The translations under genes were made by a program, and so were the position numbers. Source: Microlunatus phosphovorus NM-1 (GTDB taxonomy: Bacteria > Actinomycetota > Actinomycetes > Propionibacteriales > Propionibacteriaceae). From it: a stretch of 64,000 nucleotides of DNA. The stretch covers positions 744,001-808,000 of the forward strand of contig NC_015635.1 in the NCBI RefSeq assembly GCF_000270245.1, in the 5' to 3' direction. This document shows, piece after piece, positions 35,141-43,567 of the stretch; within the stretch, counting starts at the first letter, position 1, and the number at the start of each line of letters is the position of its first letter. The notes under the pieces are model-generated. The model did not search any database, was not told the origin of the DNA, and saw only the letters and a program-made list of their open reading frames with translations.

Positions 35141-37141
35141 ATGCGAGAACTGCACGTCGCCCTGGCTGGATCCGATCAGCAGGACGGTTCGGCCGATCGG
35201 CCGCTGCGGACGATCAATCGGGCCTCCGCCCTCGCCCAACCCGGCGACACCGTCGTCGTCCACGCCGGTGAGTACCGCGAATGGGTGCAACCTCAGCGGG
35301 GCGGGCTCAGCAACCTGCGTCGCATCACCTACACCGCCGCACCCGGTGAGCATGTGGTGATCAAGGGCTCCGAGCGAATCACCGGCTGGACTCCGGTGGC
35401 CGGCGGGGTTGGAGGCGGCGCGATCGTCGGCAGCGGGGTGTGGCAGGTCGGCGTGCCCAACAGCTTGTTCGGTGACTTCAACCCGTACGCGGAGGAGGTC
35501 GACGGGGACTGGATCGTCTACGCCGACCTGTCGACCCCGAAGAAGCATCTCGGCGATGTCTATCTGAACGGGGCCAGCTTCTTCGAGGTCGCCAGTATCG
35601 CCGAGGTCGCGGATCCGCCGTTGCGTACCGAGGTCGTCGACAACTGGACCGGCATCACGGACCCCATCAGGGATCCCGAGCAGACCCAGCGGGTCTGGTA
35701 TGCCGAGGTCGGGGATCAGGCGACCATCATCTGGGCCAACTTCTTCGGCACCGACCCCAATGTCGAGTTGGTCGAGATCAACGTCCGTCGCTCGGTGTTC
35801 TATCCGCTGGTGCACCACCTCGACTACATCACCGTGCGGGGGTTCGAGCTCGCCCAGGCGGCCACTCCCTGGGCGCCGCCGACCGCCGACCAGCCGGGCC
35901 TGATCGGGCCGAACTGGGCGAAGGGCTGGATCATCGAGGACAACGTCATCCACGACGCGAAGTGCTCCGCGATCTCCCTGGGCAAGGAACACTCCACCGG
36001 ACAAAACTTCGCGACCATCCGACGCGACAAGCCCGGCTACCAGTACCAGCTCGAGTCGGTGTTCTCCGCCCGCCAGCTCGGCTGGGACCGCGACCACATC
36101 GGCTCCCATCTCGTCCGCCGCAACACCATCTACGACTGCGGCCAGAACGGCATCGTCGGTCACCTCGGCTGTGTGTTCTCGACCATCGAGGACAACCACA
36201 TCTACAACATCGCGCTCAAGCGCGAGTTCTACGGGTACGAGATCGCCGGCATCAAGCTGCACGCCGCCATCGACGTGGCCATCCGGCACAACCGGATCCA
36301 CGACTGCTCGCTCGGCATCTGGCTGGATTGGCAGACCCAGGGCACCCGGGTGTCGCGGAACCTGCTCTATGCCAACAACCGCGACCTGTTCGTCGAGGTC
36401 AGCCACGGGCCGTATCTGGTCGAGCACAACATCCTCGGCTCCAAGGCGTCGCTGGAGGTGTTCAGCCAGGGCGGGGCGTACGTGCACAACCTGGTCTGCG
36501 GCACGGTGGCACTGGCCCCCGTCGTGGAGCGCCCGACGCCCTACCATCGACCGCACAGCACCCAGGTTGCCGGCTACGCCGCCATCCACGGTGGTGACGA
36601 TCGGCACATCGGCAACATCTTCCTCGGCGGGGATCCCGCGGCTGCCTATCACCCGACCTCCCGGGTCTGGGGGGCGCTCGGCTACGGCACCACCGGCTAC
36701 GACGGTCACCCGGCGTCCCGAGAGGACTACCTCGCCCAGGTGAACGATCCGACCCTCGGCGATCACGAGCGGTTCGCCGACGTGAAGCAGCCGGTCTATA
36801 TCCGCGACAACGTCTATGCGCCGGGGGCCGGGGCATATGAGGCCGAGCTGGGTGCGACCGTGATCGTTGATGACGTCGCCGTCGAGGTCGTCGAGGACGG
36901 CGATCAGGTGTTCTTGGAGACCACATTGCCGGCCGGGTTCGATGACGTTCGACTGGCCGTGACCGGTGGCGAGGACCTGCCGCCGGTCCGGTTCGTCGAC
37001 GCCGAGTTCGAGGAGCCCGACGGCACCCTGGCCGTGTTGGCTGTCGACCTGCTGGGCACCGACAAGGCTCCGGACGGCTCCTATCCGGCCGGTCCCATCG
37101 CCGACCTCGCGTCCGGGGCGAGCCACATCCCCGTCTGGTAG
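35141..37141 (+). CDS. GH120 family beta-xylosidase
   Basis: The 666-residue protein is a right-handed parallel beta-helix with an inserted beta-sandwich (about residues 80-190). Blocks such as HVALAGSDQ, DTVVVHAGEYREWV, ATPWAPPTADQPGLIGPNW, KCSAISLGKE, CGQNGIVGHLG and EIAGIKLHAAIDV closely match, from memory, the Thermoanaerobacterium XylC type enzyme. The two catalytic acids are Asp396 (GIWLDWQ) and Glu419 (FVEVSHGPY), 23 residues apart as in XylC. It releases xylose from xylo-oligosaccharides in the cytoplasm; no signal peptide is present. It forms a unit with the GH5 gene 49 bp upstream and suggests a hemicellulose-oligosaccharide role for the LacI locus. Confidence 0.93.
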   Translation: MRELHVALAGSDQQDGSADRPLRTINRASALAQPGDTVVVHAGEYREWVQPQRGGLSNLRRITYTAAPGEHVVIKGSERITGWTPVAGGVGGGAIVGSGVWQVGVPNSLFGDFNPYAEEVDGDWIVYADLSTPKKHLGDVYLNGASFFEVASIAEVADPPLRTEVVDNWTGITDPIRDPEQTQRVWYAEVGDQATIIWANFFGTDPNVELVEINVRRSVFYPLVHHLDYITVRGFELAQAATPWAPPTADQPGLIGPNWAKGWIIEDNVIHDAKCSAISLGKEHSTGQNFATIRRDKPGYQYQLESVFSARQLGWDRDHIGSHLVRRNTIYDCGQNGIVGHLGCVFSTIEDNHIYNIALKREFYGYEIAGIKLHAAIDVAIRHNRIHDCSLGIWLDWQTQGTRVSRNLLYANNRDLFVEVSHGPYLVEHNILGSKASLEVFSQGGAYVHNLVCGTVALAPVVERPTPYHRPHSTQVAGYAAIHGGDDRHIGNIFLGGDPAAAYHPTSRVWGALGYGTTGYDGHPASREDYLAQVNDPTLGDHERFADVKQPVYIRDNVYAPGAGAYEAELGATVIVDDVAVEVVEDGDQVFLETTLPAGFDDVRLAVTGGEDLPPVRFVDAEFEEPDGTLAVLAVDLLGTDKAPDGSYPAGPIADLASGASHIPVW

Positions 37142-37168
37142 GCCGCGGACATCGCGGGACCTGCGACT

Positions 37169-37212
37169 TATGGATGATGGAATCCCCGACATCGGGGATT
37201 CCATCATCCATA
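37169..37212. terminator. Perfect 21-bp palindrome after the GH120 gene
   Basis: Perfect 21-bp arms (37169-37189 and 37192-37212) enclose only CA. The left arm contains TGGATGATGGAATCCCCGA. It is 27 bases past the GH120 stop and 63 bases before the ArsR gene. It would end transcription in both directions or bind a dimeric protein. Confidence 0.7.
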
Positions 37213-37238
37213 GAGAGAGCGGGCAGCATTTTCGAGCT

Positions 37239-37269
37239 ATTGACAGTCTGATTTGTCAATTAGTACGGT
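37239..37269 (+). promoter_or_regulatory. Promoter with embedded operator for the ArsR-SRPBCC pair
   Basis: ATTGACA (37239-37245) and TGTCAAT (37254-37260) form a dyad whose left arm is also a consensus -35 TTGACA. A TACGGT at 37264-37269 at an 18-base spacing is a possible -10. Transcription would start close to GTG 37276, giving an almost leaderless mRNA and simple autorepression. Confidence 0.6.
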
Positions 37270-37275
37270 TCAGCT

Positions 37276-37884
37276 GTGCCCACTTCCGAAGCCGTCGCTT
37301 ACGCAGAGCTTGCGGTGATCGACGATCCGGTCGTGGCCGCGGCGCTGCTCGATCCCAAGCGAGCGCTGGTGCTGTCGGCACTTCAGGAGTCCGGGTCGGC
37401 GACCACCGTCGCGGCGGCGATCGGGCTGACCAGGCAACAGGTGAACTACCACCTGCGAGTGCTCGAGGCGCAAGGTCTCGCCGTCGAGGTGGGCACCCGA
37501 CAGCGCCGGGGACTCACCGAGCGAGTCGTTCGGGCCACAGCCCGGGGCTATGTGGTCTCGCCGGCCGTGCTCGGGACGCTGGGTGCCGATCCGCGCCGGA
37601 TGGACCGGCTTTCGGCGCGCTATCTGATTGCCCTCGCCGCCCGGGTGGTCCGGGAGGTCGCGGCTCTGATGCGGGCCGCGGACGGGGCCGGCAAGCAGCT
37701 GCCCACGCTGTCCCTGGACACCGATTTGCGCTTTGCGACTCCCGCCGATCGTGCCGCTTTCACCGCGGAGCTCGCCGAAAGCCTCCGTATGCTCGCCGCC
37801 AAGTACCACGACGAAGGATCGCCCACGGGGCGTTGGCATCGTGTCCTGGTCGCCGCCTACCCCAAGCCACCCGAGGAGGAATGA
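37276..37884 (+). CDS. ArsR-family (winged helix) regulator
   Basis: The 202-residue protein has a winged-helix DNA-binding domain at about residues 18-85: LLDPKRALVLSALQESGSAT then AIGLTRQQVNYHLRVLEAQGLAVEV. The C-terminal half has no known metal motif (no Cys), so it is not a metal sensor. Such ArsR-like proteins in front of SRPBCC genes are common in Actinobacteria and probably respond to a small hydrophobic ligand or act with the partner. GTG 37276 is near the predicted transcription start. Its TGA overlaps the next ATG. Confidence 0.9.
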   Translation: MPTSEAVAYAELAVIDDPVVAAALLDPKRALVLSALQESGSATTVAAAIGLTRQQVNYHLRVLEAQGLAVEVGTRQRRGLTERVVRATARGYVVSPAVLGTLGADPRRMDRLSARYLIALAARVVREVAALMRAADGAGKQLPTLSLDTDLRFATPADRAAFTAELAESLRMLAAKYHDEGSPTGRWHRVLVAAYPKPPEEE

Positions 37885-38744
37885 TGACGAAGTCCCCAGA
37901 ATCAGGCCCGACCGAGTCAGATTCGACAGGATCCGATCCGCTAGGGCCGTCGTCCGGCGACTCGGCTGCTGCTCCCCGAGAGCGGGTGATCGATCTGAGT
38001 GTCGAGGTCGTCGGCACACCGCAGGAGGTGTGGGCGGCGATCGCCACCGGACCCGGCGTCTCCTCCTGGTATGTGCCGACCACGGTCGAGGAGCAGACCG
38101 GCGGAGCGATGACCAACCGGTTCGGCGACGGGCCGGAGATGCTCATTCCCGGTCGGGTCGCAGCCTGGGAACCGCCGGAGCGGGTCGTGTTCGACGGCGG
38201 CGAAGGCGTACCCGGACTGGCGTTCGAGTGGCTGGTCGAAGCGCGCGATCAGGGCACCTGTGTGGTGCGGTTGGTGAACAGCGGGTTCGTCGAGGGCACA
38301 CCGTGGGACGACCAGTACGACGGGATGTCCGAGGGCTGGGGTCTGTTCCTGGCCAACCTGCAACTCCACCTGGCGCACTTCGCCGGTCGGTCGGCGACTT
38401 CCATGCTGCCGATGGCGCTCTGGCCGATGTCGGTCGAGCGAGCGTGGTCGACGCTGATCGAAGGGCTCGGCCTCCCCGCCGCACCGGCAGTCGGGGAGGC
38501 GATCGTGGTCCATGATGCGGATGCGCCGTCGTTCAGCGGTCGGGTCGCCGAGCACGGCCCCGGTCGGCTGATCGTGCTGTTGGAGACACCGGCACCGGGC
38601 ACCGCGATCCTCGCGTGCGAAGGTGCCGGGGAGCAGTGCGGGGTCTCGATCTGGCAGTACCTGTACGGCGATGACGCGGCTGTGTTGGCCGAGCGCGACA
38701 CTCCCCGGTGGAATGCCTGGCTGCAGGCGCACGCCGTCGAGTGA
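37884..38744 (+). CDS. SRPBCC/AHSA1-like ligand-binding protein, two-domain
   Basis: The 286-residue protein starts at ATG 37884, overlapping the ArsR stop; GAGGAGG lies four bases upstream, and ATG 37881 is too close to that SD. Residues about 35-175 hold an AHSA1/START-like domain: VIDLSVEVVGTPQEVWAAIATG, GVSSWYVPTTVE and GWGLFLANLQLHLAHF. A second degenerate copy (WPMSVERAWSTLIEGLGL to the C terminus) follows. These folds bind hydrophobic ligands or help Hsp90-type chaperones; the ligand is unknown. Cotranscribed with its ArsR regulator. Confidence 0.87.
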   Translation: MTKSPESGPTESDSTGSDPLGPSSGDSAAAPRERVIDLSVEVVGTPQEVWAAIATGPGVSSWYVPTTVEEQTGGAMTNRFGDGPEMLIPGRVAAWEPPERVVFDGGEGVPGLAFEWLVEARDQGTCVVRLVNSGFVEGTPWDDQYDGMSEGWGLFLANLQLHLAHFAGRSATSMLPMALWPMSVERAWSTLIEGLGLPAAPAVGEAIVVHDADAPSFSGRVAEHGPGRLIVLLETPAPGTAILACEGAGEQCGVSIWQYLYGDDAAVLAERDTPRWNAWLQAHAVE

Positions 38745-38791
38745 CGGAACGCGGCATGGCAACTGGAGCGTGACCACCCCGACTCGGGACC

Positions 38792-39790
38792 TCAGATGAT
38801 CTGGACCTTGATCTGATCGGGGCTCTGTGCCGCGATGAGTGCCTGCGCGTAGTCCTCCAACGGGTAGGTGGCGGTGATCATAGTGACCAACTCGTTCTGC
38901 AGCTCGACCATCCGCTCGGCAGCCTCGGCGTACTTGTCGGCGAGTGAGTTCGATCCGATGATCGTGAGCTCTTTCGCGAACACCTCGTACGGGCTCAAGG
39001 CGACGGAGGCCGTCGGTGAGGCGACGCCCATCTGGATGAGCCGGCCGCGGGGGCCGAGCGCGCCGAGCGCCTGCGCGATCGCTGCCGGATGGCCGCTGGC
39101 GTCCAGGGCGATGTCGAACACCTGCCGGTCCAGCTCCCCGGCAGAGGTGGCCCCCTCGATCGCGCCCAACTCCAGGGCCGCCTGACGACGAGCCGGGTTG
39201 GGTTCGACGATGCGTACGCCCGCTGCTCCCTCGGCCCGAGCCAGAGCGACGGCCATCAGACCGATCGAGCCGGCTCCGAAGACGACGATCTCGTGGTCCT
39301 GCCAATCCGGCACCCGATCCAGTGCGTGCAGTACGCAGCCGAGAGGCTCGATCAGCGGAGCGGCGCGGTGCATGATCGAGGGATCGAGACGATGAACGGT
39401 CCGGCGGGGCACCGTCACGTACTCCGCACATGAGCCGTCGATGGCGACGCCGATCGGGATCAGTTTCGTGCACAGATTGGTCGCCCCGCGCCGGCACGAC
39501 CCACATGTGCCGCAGGCGATGTTCGGGTTGACGCCGACATAGTCGCCCTCGACGAACTCGCTCACCCCTCGGCCGACCTCGGTGATGTAGCCGGCGAACT
39601 CGTGGCCGGGCACCACCGGGAACCGGCCGTGCGGATAGTCGCCATGGACCAGGTGCAAGTCGGTGCCGCAGACGCCGGTACCGACCGGTGCGAGGACGAC
39701 CCACCCTTCGTGTGCAGTCGGAACGGGGAGGTCGCGGACGTCGACGCCGCCGTGGCCGTCAGCCACCACGGCTCGCATTGTCCTGGTCAT
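38792..39790 (-). CDS. Zinc-dependent alcohol/polyol dehydrogenase
   Basis: A medium-chain dehydrogenase of 332 residues. Catalytic zinc site: CGTDLHLVHGDYP then FPVVPGHEFAG. The structural zinc cysteines are in NPNIACGTCGSCRRGATNLC. The Rossmann nucleotide loop is VVFGAGSIGLMAVALAR, followed by an IVEPN region that favours NAD. Related to sorbitol, threonine and L-iditol dehydrogenases. Beside a GntR regulator, sugar kinases and a polyol-type importer, it probably oxidises a sugar alcohol to a ketose. The start is ATG 39790. It is divergent from the GntR gene. Confidence 0.9.
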   Translation of the reverse strand: MTRTMRAVVADGHGGVDVRDLPVPTAHEGWVVLAPVGTGVCGTDLHLVHGDYPHGRFPVVPGHEFAGYITEVGRGVSEFVEGDYVGVNPNIACGTCGSCRRGATNLCTKLIPIGVAIDGSCAEYVTVPRRTVHRLDPSIMHRAAPLIEPLGCVLHALDRVPDWQDHEIVVFGAGSIGLMAVALARAEGAAGVRIVEPNPARRQAALELGAIEGATSAGELDRQVFDIALDASGHPAAIAQALGALGPRGRLIQMGVASPTASVALSPYEVFAKELTIIGSNSLADKYAEAAERMVELQNELVTMITATYPLEDYAQALIAAQSPDQIKVQII

Positions 39791-39823
39791 GATGGCTGCA
39801 CGGTATCTCTCGACGACACAATC

Positions 39824-39842
39824 TGTCTAGACGGTGCAGACA
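39824..39842. promoter_or_regulatory. Possible GntR operator
   Basis: TGTCT and AGACA arms flank AGACGGTGC in the gap between the divergent dehydrogenase and GntR genes. TGTCTAGAC is a frequent GntR-type word. Judged by eye. Confidence 0.4.
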
Positions 39843-39903
39843 ATGCTGGCTGTCAAGCCTGGATGGACGGTAGCGATAGCATCAGCCAGCAAGGAGGCGA
39901 CAG

Positions 39904-40656
39904 GTGGCACAATTGATCGAACGGACATCTCCGGTCCCGTACTACGAGCAGTTGTTCGGGATTCTCAAGGATCGCATCGTCGGCGGCGAGTTCCCCGTTG
40001 GTGAGCGGCTGCCGAGTGAGTTGGAGCTCGGCCGGGAATTCGGACTCGCGCGAGCAACGGTGCGCCAGACTCTGTCGAAGCTGGAGTCCGAAGGCTATGC
40101 CCGCCGGGTCGCGCGGCGCGGCGTCTTCGCCGCGACCCCGGACGCGTCGCAAGGCTGGCTGGTGCAGGACACGGAAGGATTTCTGGAGTCGCAGATTCGC
40201 CACGGGCGTACCGGGATCGAGACGACCGTGATCGAGGCCGGCTATCTCGTGCCGCCGCAGCATACCGCCGAGGCGCTCGGGCTCCAGCCGGACGAGCAGG
40301 CCTTTGCGCTCAAACGCGCCCGCTCGCTCGATGGCAAACCTGCCTTGTTCAGCACGAACTGGTTGCCGCGTGAGAGCGGCGCCGTGGTGGCCGCGGCACC
40401 AGACGTGCTCAACGGCACCGGCTCGTTGAACAGCACCCTTCGCAACGCTGGATTCGTGATCAACGGGGCGCGGCGAGTCATTCATGCGATGCGAGCACCG
40501 AAGGAGGTCGCGCGCCATCTCGGGGTCGGGCCTGGTGCTCCCGTGCTGCGCATCCGCTCCCTGTCCTGGGACCAGCAGGACCGCTACTTCGACTACTACG
40601 AGACCTGGGTGCTCACCGGGACTGTGCCACTCGAGCTGAACATCGTCGCGACCTGA
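39904..40656 (+). CDS. GntR-family (HutC/UTRA) transcriptional regulator
   Basis: The 250-residue regulator has the GntR winged helix at about residues 10-75: PVPYYEQLFGILKDRIVGGE, ERLPSELELGREFGLARATVRQTLSKLESEGYARR. A UTRA ligand domain follows, with GLQPDEQAFALKRAR and DYYETWVLTG near the end. UTRA domains bind sugar phosphates or similar effectors. GTG 39904 has SD GGAGG seven bases upstream. Position between the dehydrogenase and the kinase/aldolase operon makes it the probable local repressor. Confidence 0.92.
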   Translation: MAQLIERTSPVPYYEQLFGILKDRIVGGEFPVGERLPSELELGREFGLARATVRQTLSKLESEGYARRVARRGVFAATPDASQGWLVQDTEGFLESQIRHGRTGIETTVIEAGYLVPPQHTAEALGLQPDEQAFALKRARSLDGKPALFSTNWLPRESGAVVAAAPDVLNGTGSLNSTLRNAGFVINGARRVIHAMRAPKEVARHLGVGPGAPVLRIRSLSWDQQDRYFDYYETWVLTGTVPLELNIVAT

Positions 40657-40695
40657 CGAGCCCGGGCTTGCCGACCTGTCGTGGCACCGGCCTGC

Positions 40696-42036
40696 TCAAC
40701 AGACACCGACCACCGGGGCCCCGCCGAGCGCTGCGGCAGGATCAGGTGCCCAGCCGCAAGCCGTCGCGGCCACCAGCGCCGCGCCGACGGCGGTGACCTC
40801 GGGTTCGGGGATGGGGACTGCGCGATAGCCGTTCACGGACTCCTTGATCTCCACCCAGCCGGGCGACCGTGCCCAGCCTCCGGCCAGTCGCACCACGTTG
40901 GGGTCGAGAGAACTGCCACCGACGGCGGTCACCGATTCGCGACCCGCACAGGCAAGCGCCCCGAGCACGGCCGAAGCCCGGGCCCGAGGATCGCGAGGGG
41001 CGTCGGGCCGGTACGCGGGTTGGGTGCCACCCCGACGACCGGGTTGGAAGTAGCCGGCTTCCAACACCGCTGCCGGGCGTGCCGTACCGTCGAGCAGGGC
41101 GTGGATCCACGGTTCGACGGCCGGGTCCTGGTCCGCCCAGGCGACATTGCGCGCCAGCTCGACGACACGCAGCAGCGTGGTTCCGGTCGACCGGATGCCC
41201 GGCGCGATGTCGACTCGAGGGTTGTCTCTGGGGGGTGGCAGCGGCGACTGAGTGACCACGACCTCGGCTGTTCCCATCGAGTCGAGGATTGCGCCGGGCA
41301 CCATCTGATCGACGCCCCAGCCTCCGACCGGGTGGTCATGCCCGCCGGCGATCACGAGCGCGTCACCGGCGATCACGCCGGCCGACCGCAGGGCCGACGA
41401 CCGCACCGGGCCCACGATGTCGCCGGCTCGGAGCACGACCGGCAGCAGTTCGCCGGAGCCGAGCGAGGCTGTCACCCGGTTGCCTGCCCAGGCTCGGCTG
41501 CTCGCCCTCCAGGCGCCCGTCCGGGAGGCCAGGGTGTCACTGAGGAAGCTGCGACCGGCCCACAACACCGCAGGCAGATCGGCCAGCGCGACCCAGCTGT
41601 GTGCTGATTCGAAGCCGGGCTGCCGGCGGGCCCAGGCCCAGCCGACCATGGTGCGTGCCGCGTCGCTGGCCACATCGAACGACTCGTCGTCGAGCCGTGA
41701 GCGCAGCTCGTGCAGGATCGCCTGGCGGCGCGGATCGAACCAGGCCAGGGCCTGGATCAGCGGTCGGAGGTGGGGATCCAGCAGCAACCCGTCCTCACCG
41801 ATCCCCACGGTACAGAGCGCGTGGACCTCGTATTCGTCGGCGCACACCTCGCCGATCAGTGCCTCGACGAGGCCGAACAGCACTGATCCGTCGATGCTGA
41901 GTCCCTGCGCGTCGCGCGGCGTCGGTCGCCCGGCCCGTCCTCGGACGGCACCGTCGTGGTCGATGGTGACCACCTTGACGTTGGTGCTGCCAATATCGAC
42001 GCCGCACGCCACCGGTTCTCGCCTGGTGCTGCGCAC
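40696..42036 (-). CDS. FGGY-family carbohydrate kinase 1 (last gene of operon)
   Basis: FGGY kinases phosphorylate ketoses and polyols with ATP. This one has ACGVDIGSTNVKVVTID at the start, the catalytic Asp in AGGHDHPVGG near residue 230, and the ATP-site GSSLDPNVVRLAGGWARSPGW near the end. The GGHDHP form differs from the GxGDN motif of xylulokinase and is closer to kinases of tetroses or less common ketoses. I chose GTG at 42034-42036 because AGAGGAGG sits eight bases upstream; a TTG at 42081 would add a weak leader. Length 446 is at the short end. Confidence 0.87.
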   Translation of the reverse strand: MRSTRREPVACGVDIGSTNVKVVTIDHDGAVRGRAGRPTPRDAQGLSIDGSVLFGLVEALIGEVCADEYEVHALCTVGIGEDGLLLDPHLRPLIQALAWFDPRRQAILHELRSRLDDESFDVASDAARTMVGWAWARRQPGFESAHSWVALADLPAVLWAGRSFLSDTLASRTGAWRASSRAWAGNRVTASLGSGELLPVVLRAGDIVGPVRSSALRSAGVIAGDALVIAGGHDHPVGGWGVDQMVPGAILDSMGTAEVVVTQSPLPPPRDNPRVDIAPGIRSTGTTLLRVVELARNVAWADQDPAVEPWIHALLDGTARPAAVLEAGYFQPGRRGGTQPAYRPDAPRDPRARASAVLGALACAGRESVTAVGGSSLDPNVVRLAGGWARSPGWVEIKESVNGYRAVPIPEPEVTAVGAALVAATACGWAPDPAAALGGAPVVGVC

Positions 42037-42087
42037 GGGCCTTGCCTCCTCTGCGGCTGACGATGACCGCGGCGCGACCAAACATAC

Positions 42088-43521
42088 TCAGTCGTATCCG
42101 AGGGCAACCATCGCCGCTTTGTGCTGCTGACCGATCTGTCGTTCGAGCGGGCGCCGCGGGAGCTGCTCGAATGCGACGCTCCAGGTCGGGAAAGCGCCGG
42201 TGAGCGCCGACGCCGCCTGCATGGCTGCGCCCTTGGTGACGTATTCGTCGAGCTCGGGGATGACGACCGGTGCGTCGACCATCTGCGTCAAGACCGTCTG
42301 CACGGCGACACTGGCGGCGGCCCCGCCGATCAGCAGCAACCGATCGACGCGCAGACCACAGGCGGCCAGCGCTTCCAGCATCGCGACCTGGCTGGCCACG
42401 GTCCCCTCGATCACTGCCCGGGCGAAGTTGACCCGGGTGAAGTTCGCGAGCGAGGCGTCATGGAGCGATCCCCGGGCATGGGGCAGGTCTGGTGTCCGCT
42501 CGCCCTCGAAGAAGGGCAACAGGGTCAGGCCATCGGCACCCGGGCGAGCCTGCAGCGCGAGCTCGGACAACTCGGCATACGTGCAGCCGAGCAGACCGGC
42601 ACCGGCATCGAAATTGCGGGCCGCGTTCAGCGTCGCGACCAGCGGCAGATGGTGGCCGGTCGCATCGGCGTAGCTGCAGACGTACCCGCTGAGATCGTGG
42701 ACCGGCACCGACGAGCGGGTATAGACGACCCCGGAGGTGCCGAGCGACATCACCGCCTCGCCGTCGGTGATGTCGAGTGCCAGCGCGGCCGCGGCATTGT
42801 CACCGCTCCCGACCCCGATCGGGATGCCGGCAGGGATTCCGGGTATGCCGGAGCCGGTGACACCGGACCGATCGAGCGGGCCGAGGATTCTCGGCAGGAT
42901 CGCTGACTTGCCCAGGGCATGCTCGAAGAGGTCCGGGCAGTAGTCGTTCGTCTCCCCTGACCAATAGGCGGTCCCGCTCGCCTCCGACCGGTCGGTGGTC
43001 AGCTCGTCGAGTCCTCCCGACCCGGCGCTTCCGGGTCCAGGGCCATAGCCCTTCAGGCGCCAGGTCAGCCAATCGTGCACCACTGCGACCGCGGCGGTCC
43101 GCCGGGTGGCTTCGGGACCGGTGTCGCGCAGCCAGCGCAGCTTGGTCGCGGTGTCGGACAGAGTCAGCGGCAGTCCGGTGCGGAGGATCCATTCCTCTCT
43201 GCCGAGCTCGGCGTTCAAAGCCACCATGTGGGCGTGCGAGCTGGTGTCGTTCCACAGCGGAGAATCGCACACCACCATCCCGGCGGCGTCGAGAAAGATC
43301 GGGGTGTGCTGCTGCCCGCTCACCGAGATCGCCGCTACGTCGTCGAGTCCGCCGACGCGCTGCACAGCGGTGAGCAAGGCCTCCCACCACGTCTCCGGGG
43401 GCAGGATGGTACGCAGCGGATGCCGCGCCTTGCCGTGGCGTACTTCGCGGCCGGTGGCGAGCTCGCGGACCGTCACCTTGCAGCTCTGGGTGGATGAGTC
43501 GATTCCGGCAACCAGTGTCAT
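42088..43521 (-). CDS. FGGY-family kinase 2 (xylulokinase-like)
   Basis: A 477-residue FGGY kinase. Features: LVAGIDSSTQSCKVTVRE at the start, AISVSGQQHTPIFLD, PLWNDTSSHAH, the xylulokinase-type catalytic GVGSGDNAAAALAL near residue 245, MSLGTSGVVYT and the ATP-site LLLIGGAAASVAVQTVLTQM. The SGQQH and GxGDN motifs favour D-xylulose as substrate, giving xylulose-5-phosphate. It lies between two other FGGY kinases on the same strand, with gaps of about 50 bp, so the three belong to one operon. Start ATG 43521. Confidence 0.9.
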   Translation of the reverse strand: MTLVAGIDSSTQSCKVTVRELATGREVRHGKARHPLRTILPPETWWEALLTAVQRVGGLDDVAAISVSGQQHTPIFLDAAGMVVCDSPLWNDTSSHAHMVALNAELGREEWILRTGLPLTLSDTATKLRWLRDTGPEATRRTAAVAVVHDWLTWRLKGYGPGPGSAGSGGLDELTTDRSEASGTAYWSGETNDYCPDLFEHALGKSAILPRILGPLDRSGVTGSGIPGIPAGIPIGVGSGDNAAAALALDITDGEAVMSLGTSGVVYTRSSVPVHDLSGYVCSYADATGHHLPLVATLNAARNFDAGAGLLGCTYAELSELALQARPGADGLTLLPFFEGERTPDLPHARGSLHDASLANFTRVNFARAVIEGTVASQVAMLEALAACGLRVDRLLLIGGAAASVAVQTVLTQMVDAPVVIPELDEYVTKGAAMQAASALTGAFPTWSVAFEQLPRRPLERQIGQQHKAAMVALGYD

Positions 43522-43567
43522 CGTTCGCTCCCTGGTTGCCGCGCCGAGCCGACGGTCGGCAGGGCGA

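Noticed and set aside
35069-37207. A 712-codon minus-strand frame opposite the GH120 gene
   Set aside because: Shadow of the well-supported GH120 enzyme.
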